From: Verrucomicrobiota bacterium
Lineage (GTDB): Bacteria > Verrucomicrobiota > Verrucomicrobiia > Opitutales > Oceanipulchritudinaceae
Assembly: GCA_009908535.1 (NCBI GenBank)
Contig: JAAAOD010000169.1
Coordinates: 1-13,934, forward strand
DNA: 13,934 nt
Direction of reading: 5' to 3'
Part shown: one piece after another, positions 8,401-13,934 of the stretch
Layout of the letters: each line of letters begins with the position of its first letter
Numbering within the stretch: the stretch's first letter is position 1
The notes under the pieces: generated by a model
Told to the model about the DNA's origin: nothing
The model's input: the letters and a program-made list of their open reading frames with translations, nothing else
Database searches by the model: none
Made by a program: the position numbers and the translations under genes

Positions 8401-8644
8401 TCCAGCGGTGATACCGGGCCCGGCTGTCACGAAAAACCACGACACCGGAATCGGAAACGGCGACGGGTTCGCCCTCCTTGTCAAGGGCGTGGAAGGAGTA
8501 GGCCGGTAGCTCCGGGGCCGCGGACCACGCCTTGCCGTCGGGAAACCGGTAGGCCGCGCGGAGGGCGGGGGGAGTGGCGGAAGCCCCGCGTTCAAAGAGG
8601 AACAGCGATAGGAAAAGAAATGCACAGCGTTGCAGGAAGAACAT
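5492..8644 (-). CDS. Large secreted protein: propeller-like repeats, EF-hand-like loop, alpha/beta-hydrolase domain
   Basis: A 1050-residue exported protein. A signal peptide (MFFLQRCAFLFLSLFLFERG, cleavage near 23) fixes the start at 8644; the upstream in-frame extension overlaps the preceding gene. Residues about 45-395 contain about six recurrences of a short strand-turn pattern: AVSDSGVVVF (62-71), TSNDTVFGV (102-110), AANRCGGMVV (150-159), AIEESGDLFTAY (202-213), GVTDHGSVFG (261-270) and CVSRNGRIGGVATW (364-377). This resembles HAF-type or beta-propeller repeats. Next is a canonical calcium loop, D400-x-N402-x-D404-G-x-I407-D408-x2-D411, and an acidic patch NDDDD (426-430). The C-terminal part is an alpha/beta hydrolase: oxyanion motif HGFNWGG (646-652), nucleophile Ser728 in AHSLGN, acid candidates Glu830/831 in FYSSSEEVL and His876 or His885. 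It is probably a serine esterase, lipase or peptidase of unknown substrate. It is the middle gene of the cassette, 8 bp after the preceding stop. Confidence 0.82.
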   Translation of the reverse strand: MFFLQRCAFLFLSLFLFERGASATPPALRAAYRFPDGKAWSAAPELPAYSFHALDKEGEPVAVSDSGVVVFRDSRARYHRWTWGEWESLEVPAGYGTALYLTSNDTVFGVTNAMNNEVRFLRIPPGLTRPQWFNPPPGSLPDRYLTIILAANRCGGMVVQTNSCTFGGFPHRDRTTVHHFRSESNSWRQLSLIESLTTAEYAIEESGDLFTAYSLSDPGDLVGEYWSGRWVDPGPAGGQYIDTFTSEYRFNATELPFAPYGVTDHGSVFGLGLGPVYHLLVRDHFGERAVSAPLGEIDESDFLLTSPVHGREMILNNSRFWQRMAERDFTGFPTPRPSPDFHAGRLEDLVPSLPGEWSELRATCVSRNGRIGGVATWTDPATGAERDRPFLLLPDVLLPDWNRDGSIDHCDRRLAFASRPWRFWLNDDDDKGPVARSALDDLPGAASPDAASPTVDGLRDIVDFFPVYLDLRPWLRSLPDLRAVEVVLRHEDSALNVVFTNLQPETVGLRNRTAFETGFGPLLDQPLVSAEALQVSAGGLKVPHEFLQGLREENRGVLLLEGLRPTAKPLLVDIYVRGRHVRSAAFPLSLGPVREMFRVLNLRNADPKFAAADPGPWLTSLEDPPNLPDAFLRALGGTLSTLVHIHGFNWGGNAIPAAHAEVFKRFFQSGSPARFIGVTWFADEGAFNLFRSSFDYNENVINAFLTAPLLTGALGPFAGGATAVFAHSLGNLLAASSIVDHGLETGKAFMLNAAVPSEAFLGEQDHQRLLVHPDWKDLGDGGEDYPARLRPDRWARLFSGHDPRARLRWDGRFDGMAARTDCLHFYSSSEEVLQPADGSIPDLIREVVLHQQGVWVYNEMVKGTTVLAASLTGDIHGGWGFNRDHMTYHDPGGPARPPKGAWHPMNPGNAADLPVDELRLSPFFRRFSSGDADFPDWGDGAWLYDDVAIVENHLPGTAFPGNDRPRYMNHAKILAEAVPAVSQPAGAVPLTSEPLFDNIDMSAGYRDPDFWPERSAPEKEGRWLHSDYLNLALPFVHELYQRCIDEIKHP

Positions 8645-8652
8645 GGGAACGG

Positions 8653-9633
8653 TCAGGGGTTGGGATGGGGCGTGACGGTGACCGCAAAGCGGCCAGTAGC
8701 GGGATCGGGCGCGGGCCATTCGGCGCGGGGGAGCTCCAGCACGGTCTCCCATGCGCCCTTTTCGTTACGTTCCTCGATTAAAATCGTCTCCACTCCCTCC
8801 GGACTTCCCTGCCATGAATAGGTCACGCTGCCGTCGCCGTTTTCGGTGCGTCGCAACTGCCGCGGTGGGGAAGGGGCGTCACCGGCGGCGATCCGGAGCT
8901 CCAGCTCGTGGCGGCTGGTTCCGGCCTGGACGAGAAGGCGCTGAAGGGTGCCCGGCCGTTGCGGCGCGCAGAGGCGGAGATCATGGCAGCCGGGATGGAT
9001 CTCCCCGTTGGCGTCGGTTAAGAGCGTCAGCTCGGCATGGCGGCGGCCCGCATGGGCGAAACAGGCCTCTCCGGAGAAGGTGAAAAAGCGCACCGGCGCG
9101 TGGGCCCAGGGTTCGCCGGCGGGATCGCGCAGGCCGAGGTGAAGGGCGTCGGGCGCAACCGCTCCGGGGGCAAGAGTCACCGAGGCGGCGCTGTGCACGC
9201 TGAGCAGGACCTCCCCGCCATTATAGAAATCCAGCGGCGGGGTTTCGTCGCGGTATTCCCGCAGGTTGGACCGCCCGTCGCCGTCGGGATCGGCGGCGGC
9301 CTCGGCATCGAGGTTCCCGAAGGTTCGCCATTCCCAGGCATCGGGCAGCAGGTCTCCGTCGGTATCGCCGACGGCGCTGGAACGCAGGCGGACGAAGCGC
9401 ATGGGCCATGGCGGCGGGAGGCGGAAGCGAATGGGGTCGCCGTCGCCCTCGAAGACGACGGGCAGGGTTTCCCATTCTTCGAGGCTCTCCGACTGCTGCA
9501 GGGAGTAGGTGTGACCGGCGCGGCTTTGCCATTCCACTTCCAGCCCGCCTTCGACGCGCTCGAGCCCGGGCGGATTCCCGGGGAGGGGAGAAGCGAGGAT
9601 GGTGAGGAGGAGAGGAGCGAGAAAAAAGCTCAT
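8653..9633 (-). CDS. Secreted modular protein: TSP type-3 calcium repeats, Ig-like and FnIII-like domains
   Basis: A 326-residue exported protein with a Sec signal peptide (MSFFLAPLLLTILASPLPGN). Residues about 30-85 form a beta module common in Verrucomicrobiota surface proteins (EWQSRAGHTYSLQQSESLEEW ... RFVRLRSS region). Two thrombospondin type-3-like calcium repeats follow: D90-T-D92-G-D94-LLPDAWEW and D115-P-D117-G-D119-GRSNLREY, linked by FGNLDAEA. Residues about 137-250 (from DFYNGG on) look like a Big-1-type Ig domain, with D170-PAGEPWAHAPV and TDANGEI strands. Residues about 255-326 look like a fibronectin type III domain (PPRQLRRTENGDGSVTYSW, IEERNEKGAWETV). It has no catalytic motif; adhesion, scaffolding or substrate binding is inferred. 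It is the first gene of the exported cassette and its stop lies 8 bp before the hydrolase start. It is divergent from lysS. No strong Shine-Dalgarno is visible. Confidence 0.82.
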   Translation of the reverse strand: MSFFLAPLLLTILASPLPGNPPGLERVEGGLEVEWQSRAGHTYSLQQSESLEEWETLPVVFEGDGDPIRFRLPPPWPMRFVRLRSSAVGDTDGDLLPDAWEWRTFGNLDAEAAADPDGDGRSNLREYRDETPPLDFYNGGEVLLSVHSAASVTLAPGAVAPDALHLGLRDPAGEPWAHAPVRFFTFSGEACFAHAGRRHAELTLLTDANGEIHPGCHDLRLCAPQRPGTLQRLLVQAGTSRHELELRIAAGDAPSPPRQLRRTENGDGSVTYSWQGSPEGVETILIEERNEKGAWETVLELPRAEWPAPDPATGRFAVTVTPHPNP

Positions 9634-9768
9634 GCGTACCGGTATGCCGGGTCTCCCCGAGGCGGTAAAGGCGGCCGCCTGCCAGAATTCAGGTAGGCCT
9701 CATGACAGGAAACCATTGCCATGGCGAAGTCGGGCACTCATCTTCGCGCGCTTATGAAGGACCAGGAA
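9634..9768. other. Divergent spacer between the exported cassette and lysS
   Basis: The region should hold the promoters for lysS and for the three-gene exported cassette. I found no convincing sigma-70 -35/-10 pair on either strand. An alternative lysS start (ATG at 9721) lies inside it, preceded by AGGA (9707-9710) at 10 nt. GGCGGCCGCC (near 9670-9679) is a short GC palindrome with no assigned role. Confidence 0.3.
9757..9761 (+). promoter_or_regulatory. Ribosome binding site AAGGA supporting the lysS start at 9769
   Basis: AAGGA is placed seven bases before the ATG at 9769. This spacing is better than that of AGGA (9707-9710) before the ATG at 9721, so it supports the shorter protein. Confidence 0.5.
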
Positions 9769-11229
9769 ATGGACACTTCGGATCAATTTGCCGTGCGGAA
9801 GGCCAAGCTGGCGGACCTGCGCGCCGAGGGCATCGATCCCTTCCGGAACAACTGGGAACCGACGCATACCAGCTCCGAGGCCGTCGCCGCCTATCCGGAG
9901 GGCGCCGAGGAAGGCCCGGAGGTAAGCTGCGCCGGCCGCCTCATCGCCATCCGGAAAATGGGCAAGGCCAGCTTCGCGCGCATCCGCGACCGGGCGGGAA
10001 CGCTGCAGCTTTACTTCAAGCGCGACCTCGTCGGGGAGGGGGCGTACGATTTCTTCAAGAAGCGCCTCGACCTCGGGGATTTTCTCGGCATCCGCGGAAC
10101 GTTGTTCGTTACGAAGACCGGGGAAGTCACCCTGCGCGTGGCGGACTTTTCCCTCCTTACGAAAGCTCTGCGCCCGCTGCCGGAGAAGTGGCACGGCCTG
10201 CAGGACGACGACGCGCGCTACCGGCAGCGCTACCTTGATCTCATCAGCAACGAGGAATCGCGCCGCGTCTTCGAGCTGCGCACCGCCATTATCCGCCGCA
10301 TCCGCCGCTACCTCGAGGAGGAGGACTTTATGGAAGTGGAGACGCCGATCCTGCAATCGGAGGTCGGCGGCGCGGCGGCACGGCCCTTCAAGACCTTCTT
10401 CAACGCCCTCGACTGTCCCTTCCAACTGCGCATCGCCCTCGAGCTTTCCCTGAAGCGGCTGCTTGTTGGGGGCTTCGACCGCGTCTTCGAGCTGGGCCGG
10501 AACTTCCGCAACGAGGGGCTTTCGCGCCGCCACAATCCGGAGTTCACCATGCTGGAGGTCTACCAGGCCTACACTGATTACCGGGGCATGATGCGCCTGA
10601 TCCGGGGTATGCTACAGGCCATCTGCGATGATGTCCTGAAATCCGGGAAGATCGAACGCTACGACGGGCAGACCATCGACCTTGGCGGGGAGTGGCGGGA
10701 AGTGCGCTACAAGGATCTCGTTATCAAGGAAACCGGCGATCCGGACTGGTTCGGCCGCAGCAAGGCGGAAAAGCTGGCCTACTGCGAGAAGGAGGGCATC
10801 GAGGTCGATCCGCAACGGGAGGATTTTGAAATCACCAATGCTGTCTTCGAGAAGCGCGTCGAGCCGACCCTGCTGCAACCGACCTTTGTCACGCACCTCC
10901 CGAAGGAACTGATCCCGCTGGCCAAGGTGGCGAAGGAGGATCCCGATTGCGTGGAGGTTTTCGAGCTTTGCATCAACGGGCAGGAAATCGCGCCCGCCTA
11001 CAGTGAGCAGAATGATCCTCTCGTGCAGCGCGAGCAGCTGGAGCTCCAGGCCGGGGAGGAAATCCAGAAGATCGACGAGGACTTCCTTCTCGCCCTCGAG
11101 CACGGCATGCCGCCGGCGGGGGGCATGGGCGTCGGGATCGACCGCCTCGTCATCCTGCTCACCGGTGTAGCGAGTATTCGCGACGTGATTCTCTTTCCCA
11201 GCCTGCGTCCGCTCGGAGCGCAGGAGTAA
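9769..11229 (+). CDS. lysS: Lysyl-tRNA synthetase, class II
   Basis: It charges tRNA-Lys with lysine using ATP in the cytosol. With the start at 9769 it has 486 residues, near the family norm of about 500; the ATG at 9721 would add 16. Residues about 52-134 are the anticodon-binding OB fold (AGRLIAIRKMGKASF, TKTGEV, LLTKALRPLPEKWHGLQD), very close to the E. coli pattern. The catalytic core follows: YRQRYLDLISN (151-161), EVETPILQ (189-196), motif 2 RNFRNEG (244-250) with RHNPEFTM (254-261), EVYQAY (263-268), and motif 3 GVGIDRL (454-460). ATP-site residues look intact. Three normally conserved lysine-pocket positions differ from remembered E. coli and human sequences: APELYLKR reads ALELSLKR (223-230), THHN reads TFFN (209-212), and the Asn before F/Y-S/T-E reads Pro409 (APAYSEQND). 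It is the first gene of an operon with the Lol-type transporter, 15 bp upstream. Confidence 0.96.
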   Translation: MDTSDQFAVRKAKLADLRAEGIDPFRNNWEPTHTSSEAVAAYPEGAEEGPEVSCAGRLIAIRKMGKASFARIRDRAGTLQLYFKRDLVGEGAYDFFKKRLDLGDFLGIRGTLFVTKTGEVTLRVADFSLLTKALRPLPEKWHGLQDDDARYRQRYLDLISNEESRRVFELRTAIIRRIRRYLEEEDFMEVETPILQSEVGGAAARPFKTFFNALDCPFQLRIALELSLKRLLVGGFDRVFELGRNFRNEGLSRRHNPEFTMLEVYQAYTDYRGMMRLIRGMLQAICDDVLKSGKIERYDGQTIDLGGEWREVRYKDLVIKETGDPDWFGRSKAEKLAYCEKEGIEVDPQREDFEITNAVFEKRVEPTLLQPTFVTHLPKELIPLAKVAKEDPDCVEVFELCINGQEIAPAYSEQNDPLVQREQLELQAGEEIQKIDEDFLLALEHGMPPAGGMGVGIDRLVILLTGVASIRDVILFPSLRPLGAQE

Positions 11230-11232
11230 ATA

Positions 11233-11237
11233 CGGAG
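11233..11237 (+). promoter_or_regulatory. Ribosome binding site CGGAG deciding the GTG start of the permease
   Basis: CGGAG sits seven bases before GTG at 11245 in the 15-bp gap after lysS. No nearby ATG offers an alternative, so the GTG start is supported. Confidence 0.6.
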
Positions 11238-11244
11238 ACCGCCG

Positions 11245-12486
11245 GTGCGCCTTCCCTGGTACATTTACCTCGCCCTCCGGCAGCTTCGCCCCGCCGGACG
11301 CCGCCTCGGCTCGGTGTTTTTCGTCCTCGCGGTCGTCGGCGTGGCCCTCGGCGTGGCGGTGCTGGTCGTGGTGCAGAGCGTCATGGGCGGCTTCGGGCAG
11401 GTGCACCGCGAACGCATTGTCGACACCTCCGGACACCTCGAGATCACGGAGGGCGGGTATCCTTTCACGGGGGCCTTCGACCTCGCCGAAAGCATGCTGG
11501 AACGGCCGGGAGTGGTCGGCGCGACGCCGTACGCGCGCGGTTTTGTCATGGCCCGGCGCGGCAACGTCCCGGTCTTTCCGCCCATTTACGGCCTGGCCTA
11601 CGGGGAGGATCCTGTCTTCGCGGTCGACGAGTACCTCGTCCAGGGGAGCTTCGATGACCTTTATGACGATACCATTTTCGTCAGCAATTCCCTCGCGAAC
11701 CGTCTCGGTCTTTTCGTGGGAGCGGAAGTGGAAGTCTTCAGTCCGGCGATGATCGATCGCTTCGAGTCGGAGGAGGTGGTGCTGCCGCGCGTCTTCGAGG
11801 TGGCGGGGATCTACAGCATCGAATGGAATCAGGAGTTCATTCCCGGCATCGTCAGCACCCTGCGGACCATGCAGGAACTTTACGGGCTCGGCGACGCCGT
11901 GCACGGGTTGGCCCTGCGGCTGGAGAACGACGCCGACGAGGTTGTCGTGGCGGAGCAACTACGCAGCGAACTGGATACCGGCAAGCGCGTCCTGACGTGG
12001 CGCGAAAAATGGGCGGACTTCCTCTGGGTCCTCGACCTCGAGAAAACGCTCATGCTGTTCCTGAACCTGTTCATCGTCGCGGTGGCGGCCTTTGCCATCG
12101 CGATCGCGCAGTTGCTGACGGTGGTGCGCAAGACGCGCGAGATCGGCCTCCTCGCGGTCCTCGGCGGAAGCCGGGGAGGGGTCCTCGGCCTGTACTGCTT
12201 CCAGGGATTCTTCATCGGGCTTCTTGGCACGCTTCTGGGCATCGGCGTAGCCCTGCTCGCGCTTGCCTTCCGCGATCCGATCATCCAGGGGCTTTCCGAA
12301 ATGACCGGCACCCGCGAAACGCTCATCCGCTATTATTATTTCGCGAATCTTCCCGTGGACATGAAGGCGGGGGAAATCCTCCGCATCGGCGTTCTCGCCA
12401 CCGGCCTCGCCACTCTTGCGAGCCTCCTGCCGGCATGGCGGGCGGCCCGGATGCGCCCGGCCGAAACCCTGCGCGTGGAGCAATGA
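11245..12486 (+). CDS. ABC transporter permease, LolC/LolE family (lipoprotein release)
   Basis: A 413-residue inner-membrane permease with the FtsX/LolC-E layout: transmembrane helix 1 at about 22-45, a large periplasmic domain (about 50-265), and three further helices at about 268-293, 315-342 and 378-397. Family hallmarks are the coupling region VVRKTREIGLLAVLGGSRGG (293-312; LolC has 'KTRDIAILKTLGASR'), the pre-helix-4 loop YYYFANLPVDMK and the C-terminal ARMRPAETLR. In the Lol system it works with LolD to detach lipoproteins from the inner membrane for delivery by LolA. Only one permease is encoded here, so it may act as a homodimer (LolF-like), unless a partner lies elsewhere. The start is GTG. 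Its stop overlaps the lolD start as ATGA (12483-12486), the classic sign of translational coupling. Confidence 0.9.
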   Translation: MRLPWYIYLALRQLRPAGRRLGSVFFVLAVVGVALGVAVLVVVQSVMGGFGQVHRERIVDTSGHLEITEGGYPFTGAFDLAESMLERPGVVGATPYARGFVMARRGNVPVFPPIYGLAYGEDPVFAVDEYLVQGSFDDLYDDTIFVSNSLANRLGLFVGAEVEVFSPAMIDRFESEEVVLPRVFEVAGIYSIEWNQEFIPGIVSTLRTMQELYGLGDAVHGLALRLENDADEVVVAEQLRSELDTGKRVLTWREKWADFLWVLDLEKTLMLFLNLFIVAVAAFAIAIAQLLTVVRKTREIGLLAVLGGSRGGVLGLYCFQGFFIGLLGTLLGIGVALLALAFRDPIIQGLSEMTGTRETLIRYYYFANLPVDMKAGEILRIGVLATGLATLASLLPAWRAARMRPAETLRVEQ

Positions 12487-13175
12487 ACATGGAAGCGCAC
12501 CTCCAACCGGTGGTCCTCGAGGCGAAAGGCCTGCGCAAAGTTTTCCGCAGCGGCACGCGCGAGATCGAGGTCCTCCGCGGGACCGACCTGGAGTTGCGCG
12601 AGGGCGAGACCCTCAGTATCCAGGGCGAGTCCGGAAGCGGCAAAAGCACCCTGCTGAACCTCCTCGCCGGCATTGAGCAACCGGAGGAAGGAGAGGTCTT
12701 CTGGAAAGGCACCTCCCTTGCCGGGATTCCCGAGCGCCAGCGGCCGGGGCGGCGCGCGGCGTACCTCGGCTTCGTCTTTCAGGCCTTTTACCTGATTCCG
12801 GAGCTGGACACCCTCGAGAATGTGGCCTTTGCCGCCCGGGTGGCCGGGCATTCGCCGCGCCGGGCGCGGACGCGGGCGAAGGAACTTCTCGGCGAACTCG
12901 GCATGGCCGAACGCCTGCACAGCCGCCCGGACCAGCTTTCGGGGGGCGAACGCCAGCGGACCGCCATCGCCCGCGCGCTCGTCAACGAGCCGTCGGTAGT
13001 CCTTGCTGACGAGCCCACCGGCAACCTCGACGAGGCCACGGCGGAGCGGGTCATCGAGCAGCTCTTCGCCGTCAGCGGGGCGCGGCGCACCGCCTTCCTC
13101 CTCGTGACGCACAACAGTTCCTTCGCCGGGCGGGCGGAGCGACGCCTCCACCTCACCAGCGGCCGATTGCACTAG
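12483..13175 (+). CDS. lolD: ABC transporter ATP-binding protein LolD
   Basis: A 230-residue cytosolic ATPase that powers lipoprotein release with the upstream permease. All ABC motifs are present: Walker A GESGSGKST (48-56), Q-loop Gln100 in FVFQAFYLIPELDTLENV, signature LSGGERQR (152-159), Walker B VVLADEPTGNLD (172-183) and the switch His210 in LLVTHN. The 'FQ..YLIPELDTLENV' and 'DEPTGNLD' wording is typical of the LolD/MacB/FtsE group. Length is normal for LolD (about 230). The start at 12483 overlaps the permease stop by four bases; ATG at 12489 is possible but less likely. The frame stays open far upstream inside the permease gene, but that extension is out-of-frame shadow sequence. The stop codon TAG (13173-13175) overlaps that of the convergent hpt gene. 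Confidence 0.94.
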   Translation: MNMEAHLQPVVLEAKGLRKVFRSGTREIEVLRGTDLELREGETLSIQGESGSGKSTLLNLLAGIEQPEEGEVFWKGTSLAGIPERQRPGRRAAYLGFVFQAFYLIPELDTLENVAFAARVAGHSPRRARTRAKELLGELGMAERLHSRPDQLSGGERQRTAIARALVNEPSVVLADEPTGNLDEATAERVIEQLFAVSGARRTAFLLVTHNSSFAGRAERRLHLTSGRLH

Positions 13176-13726
13176 ACCCAGCTGGGCGGGTTTTGGCATT
13201 CCGCCCGAAGAACCCCGATGCACGGCAACTGGCGGTAGCGCTCCGCGAAATCGAGGCCGTAGCCGACGACGAACTGGTCCGGGATCTGGAAACCCACGAA
13301 ATCCGGCTTCACCGGCACTTCGCGCCGGCCCTCCTTTTCCAGCAGGGCCGCGAAACGCACCGAGGCCGGTTTCAATTTGCCGATTTCCTTCACCACGCGC
13401 TCACAGGTGTGGCCGGTGTCGAGAATATCGTCGATGATGAGCACGTGCTGCCCCTCGAGATCGAGGCGCAACATGTCGATGATTTCCGGAATCTGCACCG
13501 GCTCCGTTTCGTCCCGGTAGCTGGACACCCGCATGCAGTCAATGCGTACGGGAAGGTCGATGTGCCGGATCAGGTCGGCCGTGAAAAGCAGGGCCCCATT
13601 GATGATGGCGATGACCGTCAGCTCGTCCACCCCGGCGTACCCATCGCTGATTTCCTTCCCGAGCACCGCCACGCGTTCGCTGATCTCCTGTTCGGTGACG
13701 AGAATGGATTCGAGGTCTTCAATCAT
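13172..13726 (-). CDS. hpt: Hypoxanthine phosphoribosyltransferase
   Basis: It salvages hypoxanthine (and usually guanine) to the nucleotide using PRPP, in the cytosol. The protein is 184 residues, normal for bacterial Hpt. The PRPP-binding loop is VLIIDDILDTGHT (95-107), with Asp99-Asp100 for metal/ribose and Asp103 as the expected catalytic base. Other family marks are the PPi loop in IINGALLFTADL (41-52), the mobile loop MRVSSYRDET (65-74), and the base pocket with Lys140 and PDQFVVGYGLDFAERYR (149-165). The start at 13726 is chosen because the family begins about here; the upstream TTG at 13777 would add 17 unconserved residues. No strong Shine-Dalgarno is visible. A -35-like TTGACA lies 42 nt upstream. 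It converges on lolD with a four-base overlap. Confidence 0.95.
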   Translation of the reverse strand: MIEDLESILVTEQEISERVAVLGKEISDGYAGVDELTVIAIINGALLFTADLIRHIDLPVRIDCMRVSSYRDETEPVQIPEIIDMLRLDLEGQHVLIIDDILDTGHTCERVVKEIGKLKPASVRFAALLEKEGRREVPVKPDFVGFQIPDQFVVGYGLDFAERYRQLPCIGVLRAECQNPPSWV

Positions 13727-13744
13727 GATCGGGAAAAAAGAAAG

Positions 13745-13773
13745 ACCGCAATGAGGTTCCCGAGGCCTGTCAA
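13745..13773 (-). promoter_or_regulatory. Possible hpt promoter
   Basis: A perfect -35 hexamer TTGACA (13773-13768, minus strand) is followed at 17 bp by TGCGGT (13750-13745), a poor -10. The predicted transcript start would be about 10-15 nt before the hpt ATG at 13726. The strong -35 and good position support it, but the weak -10 keeps confidence low. Confidence 0.35.
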
Positions 13774-13797
13774 CCAAATGCGCCCGGCCCCGCCCCG

Positions 13798-13840
13798 GAA
13801 GGGATGGCGGTTCGCAAGGGGGATGCAGTCCCGTCCCTTC
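13798..13840. repeat. Inverted repeat upstream of hpt
   Basis: GAAGGGATGG (13798-13807) pairs with CCGTCCCTTC (13831-13840) over ten positions with one G-U wobble and a 23-nt loop. No T-run follows on either strand, so it is not a typical intrinsic terminator. It lies upstream of the candidate hpt -35. A role as an operator or as the 3' end structure of a gene beyond the right edge is possible. Confidence 0.45.
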
Positions 13841-13934
13841 TGCTGGTGAAGCTTTCGTTCGCTTACCCTGACCATGCCCGCGATCTGAGACACTTGTTCA
13901 TCTCGCGGAGGCCTGCTGCTGCAAATGGTACGAG

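Noticed and set aside
10612..11958. 448-codon minus-strand open frame opposite lysS and the permease
   Set aside because: It crosses two well-supported genes and their junction, and its translation is rich in R/H/D/A without motifs.
11823..12482. Upstream extension of the lolD frame
   Set aside because: The frame is open but overlaps the permease and reads as arginine/proline/histidine-rich shadow sequence; LolD family length and the ATGA overlap place the start at 12483.
13798..13840. Intrinsic terminator reading of the inverted repeat
   Set aside because: There is no T-run after the stem on either strand and the loop is 23 nt.
13841..13934. Possible start of another gene at the right edge (GGAGG at 13907-13911, ATG at 13925)
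   Set aside because: Only ten bases of frame remain after the ATG, and the Shine-Dalgarno spacing of 13 nt is long. Minus-strand frames here also carry no recognisable sequence.

Overview
The window is GC-rich, densely coded bacterial chromosome with eleven protein-coding genes, one of them cut by the left edge. I see no tRNA, rRNA, CRISPR array, insertion sequence or phage gene. The best guess for the source is a Verrucomicrobiota bacterium, perhaps of the Opitutae lineage. This rests on the secreted proteins that combine a 'sum-of-squares-like' beta module, thrombospondin type-3 calcium repeats and Ig/FnIII modules, and on the lysS - Lol permease - lolD order. It is inference from gene content, not from a phylogenetic marker.

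Layout. (1) 3-1601 (+) is the end of a large phosphoesterase: the tail of what looks like a PhoD-type metallophosphatase, a CBM9-like beta domain, then a complete endonuclease/exonuclease/phosphatase (EEP) domain. (2) 1605-2327 (-) is a classical short-chain dehydrogenase that converges on it with a 3-bp gap. (3) 2502-3131 (+) is an unrecognised soluble protein. (4) 3147-4493 (-) is a GT4 glycosyltransferase of the sucrose-synthase/sucrose-phosphate-synthase type. (5) 9633 down to 4538 (-) is a tight cassette of three genes for exported proteins: a calcium-repeat/Ig/FnIII protein, a 1050-residue propeller-like + EF-hand + alpha/beta-hydrolase protein, and a carboxypeptidase-regulatory-like protein. 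The glycosyltransferase follows 49 bp later on the same strand. (6) 9769-13175 (+) is a housekeeping operon: lysyl-tRNA synthetase, a LolC/E-type permease and the LolD ATPase. (7) 13172-13726 (-) is hypoxanthine phosphoribosyltransferase, which shares its CTAG stop region with lolD.

How the genes work together. The permease and LolD should form the inner-membrane ABC machine that releases lipoproteins toward the outer membrane, which fits a diderm cell. LysRS and Hpt are central metabolism. The three exported proteins probably act together outside the cytoplasm, but their substrate cannot be read from sequence. They are the best candidate for an undescribed system here. Two further points merit attention: the two-phosphoesterase fusion at the left edge, and a lysyl-tRNA synthetase with several substitutions at normally invariant lysine-pocket positions. 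All four convergent or tight junctions lack a visible terminator.
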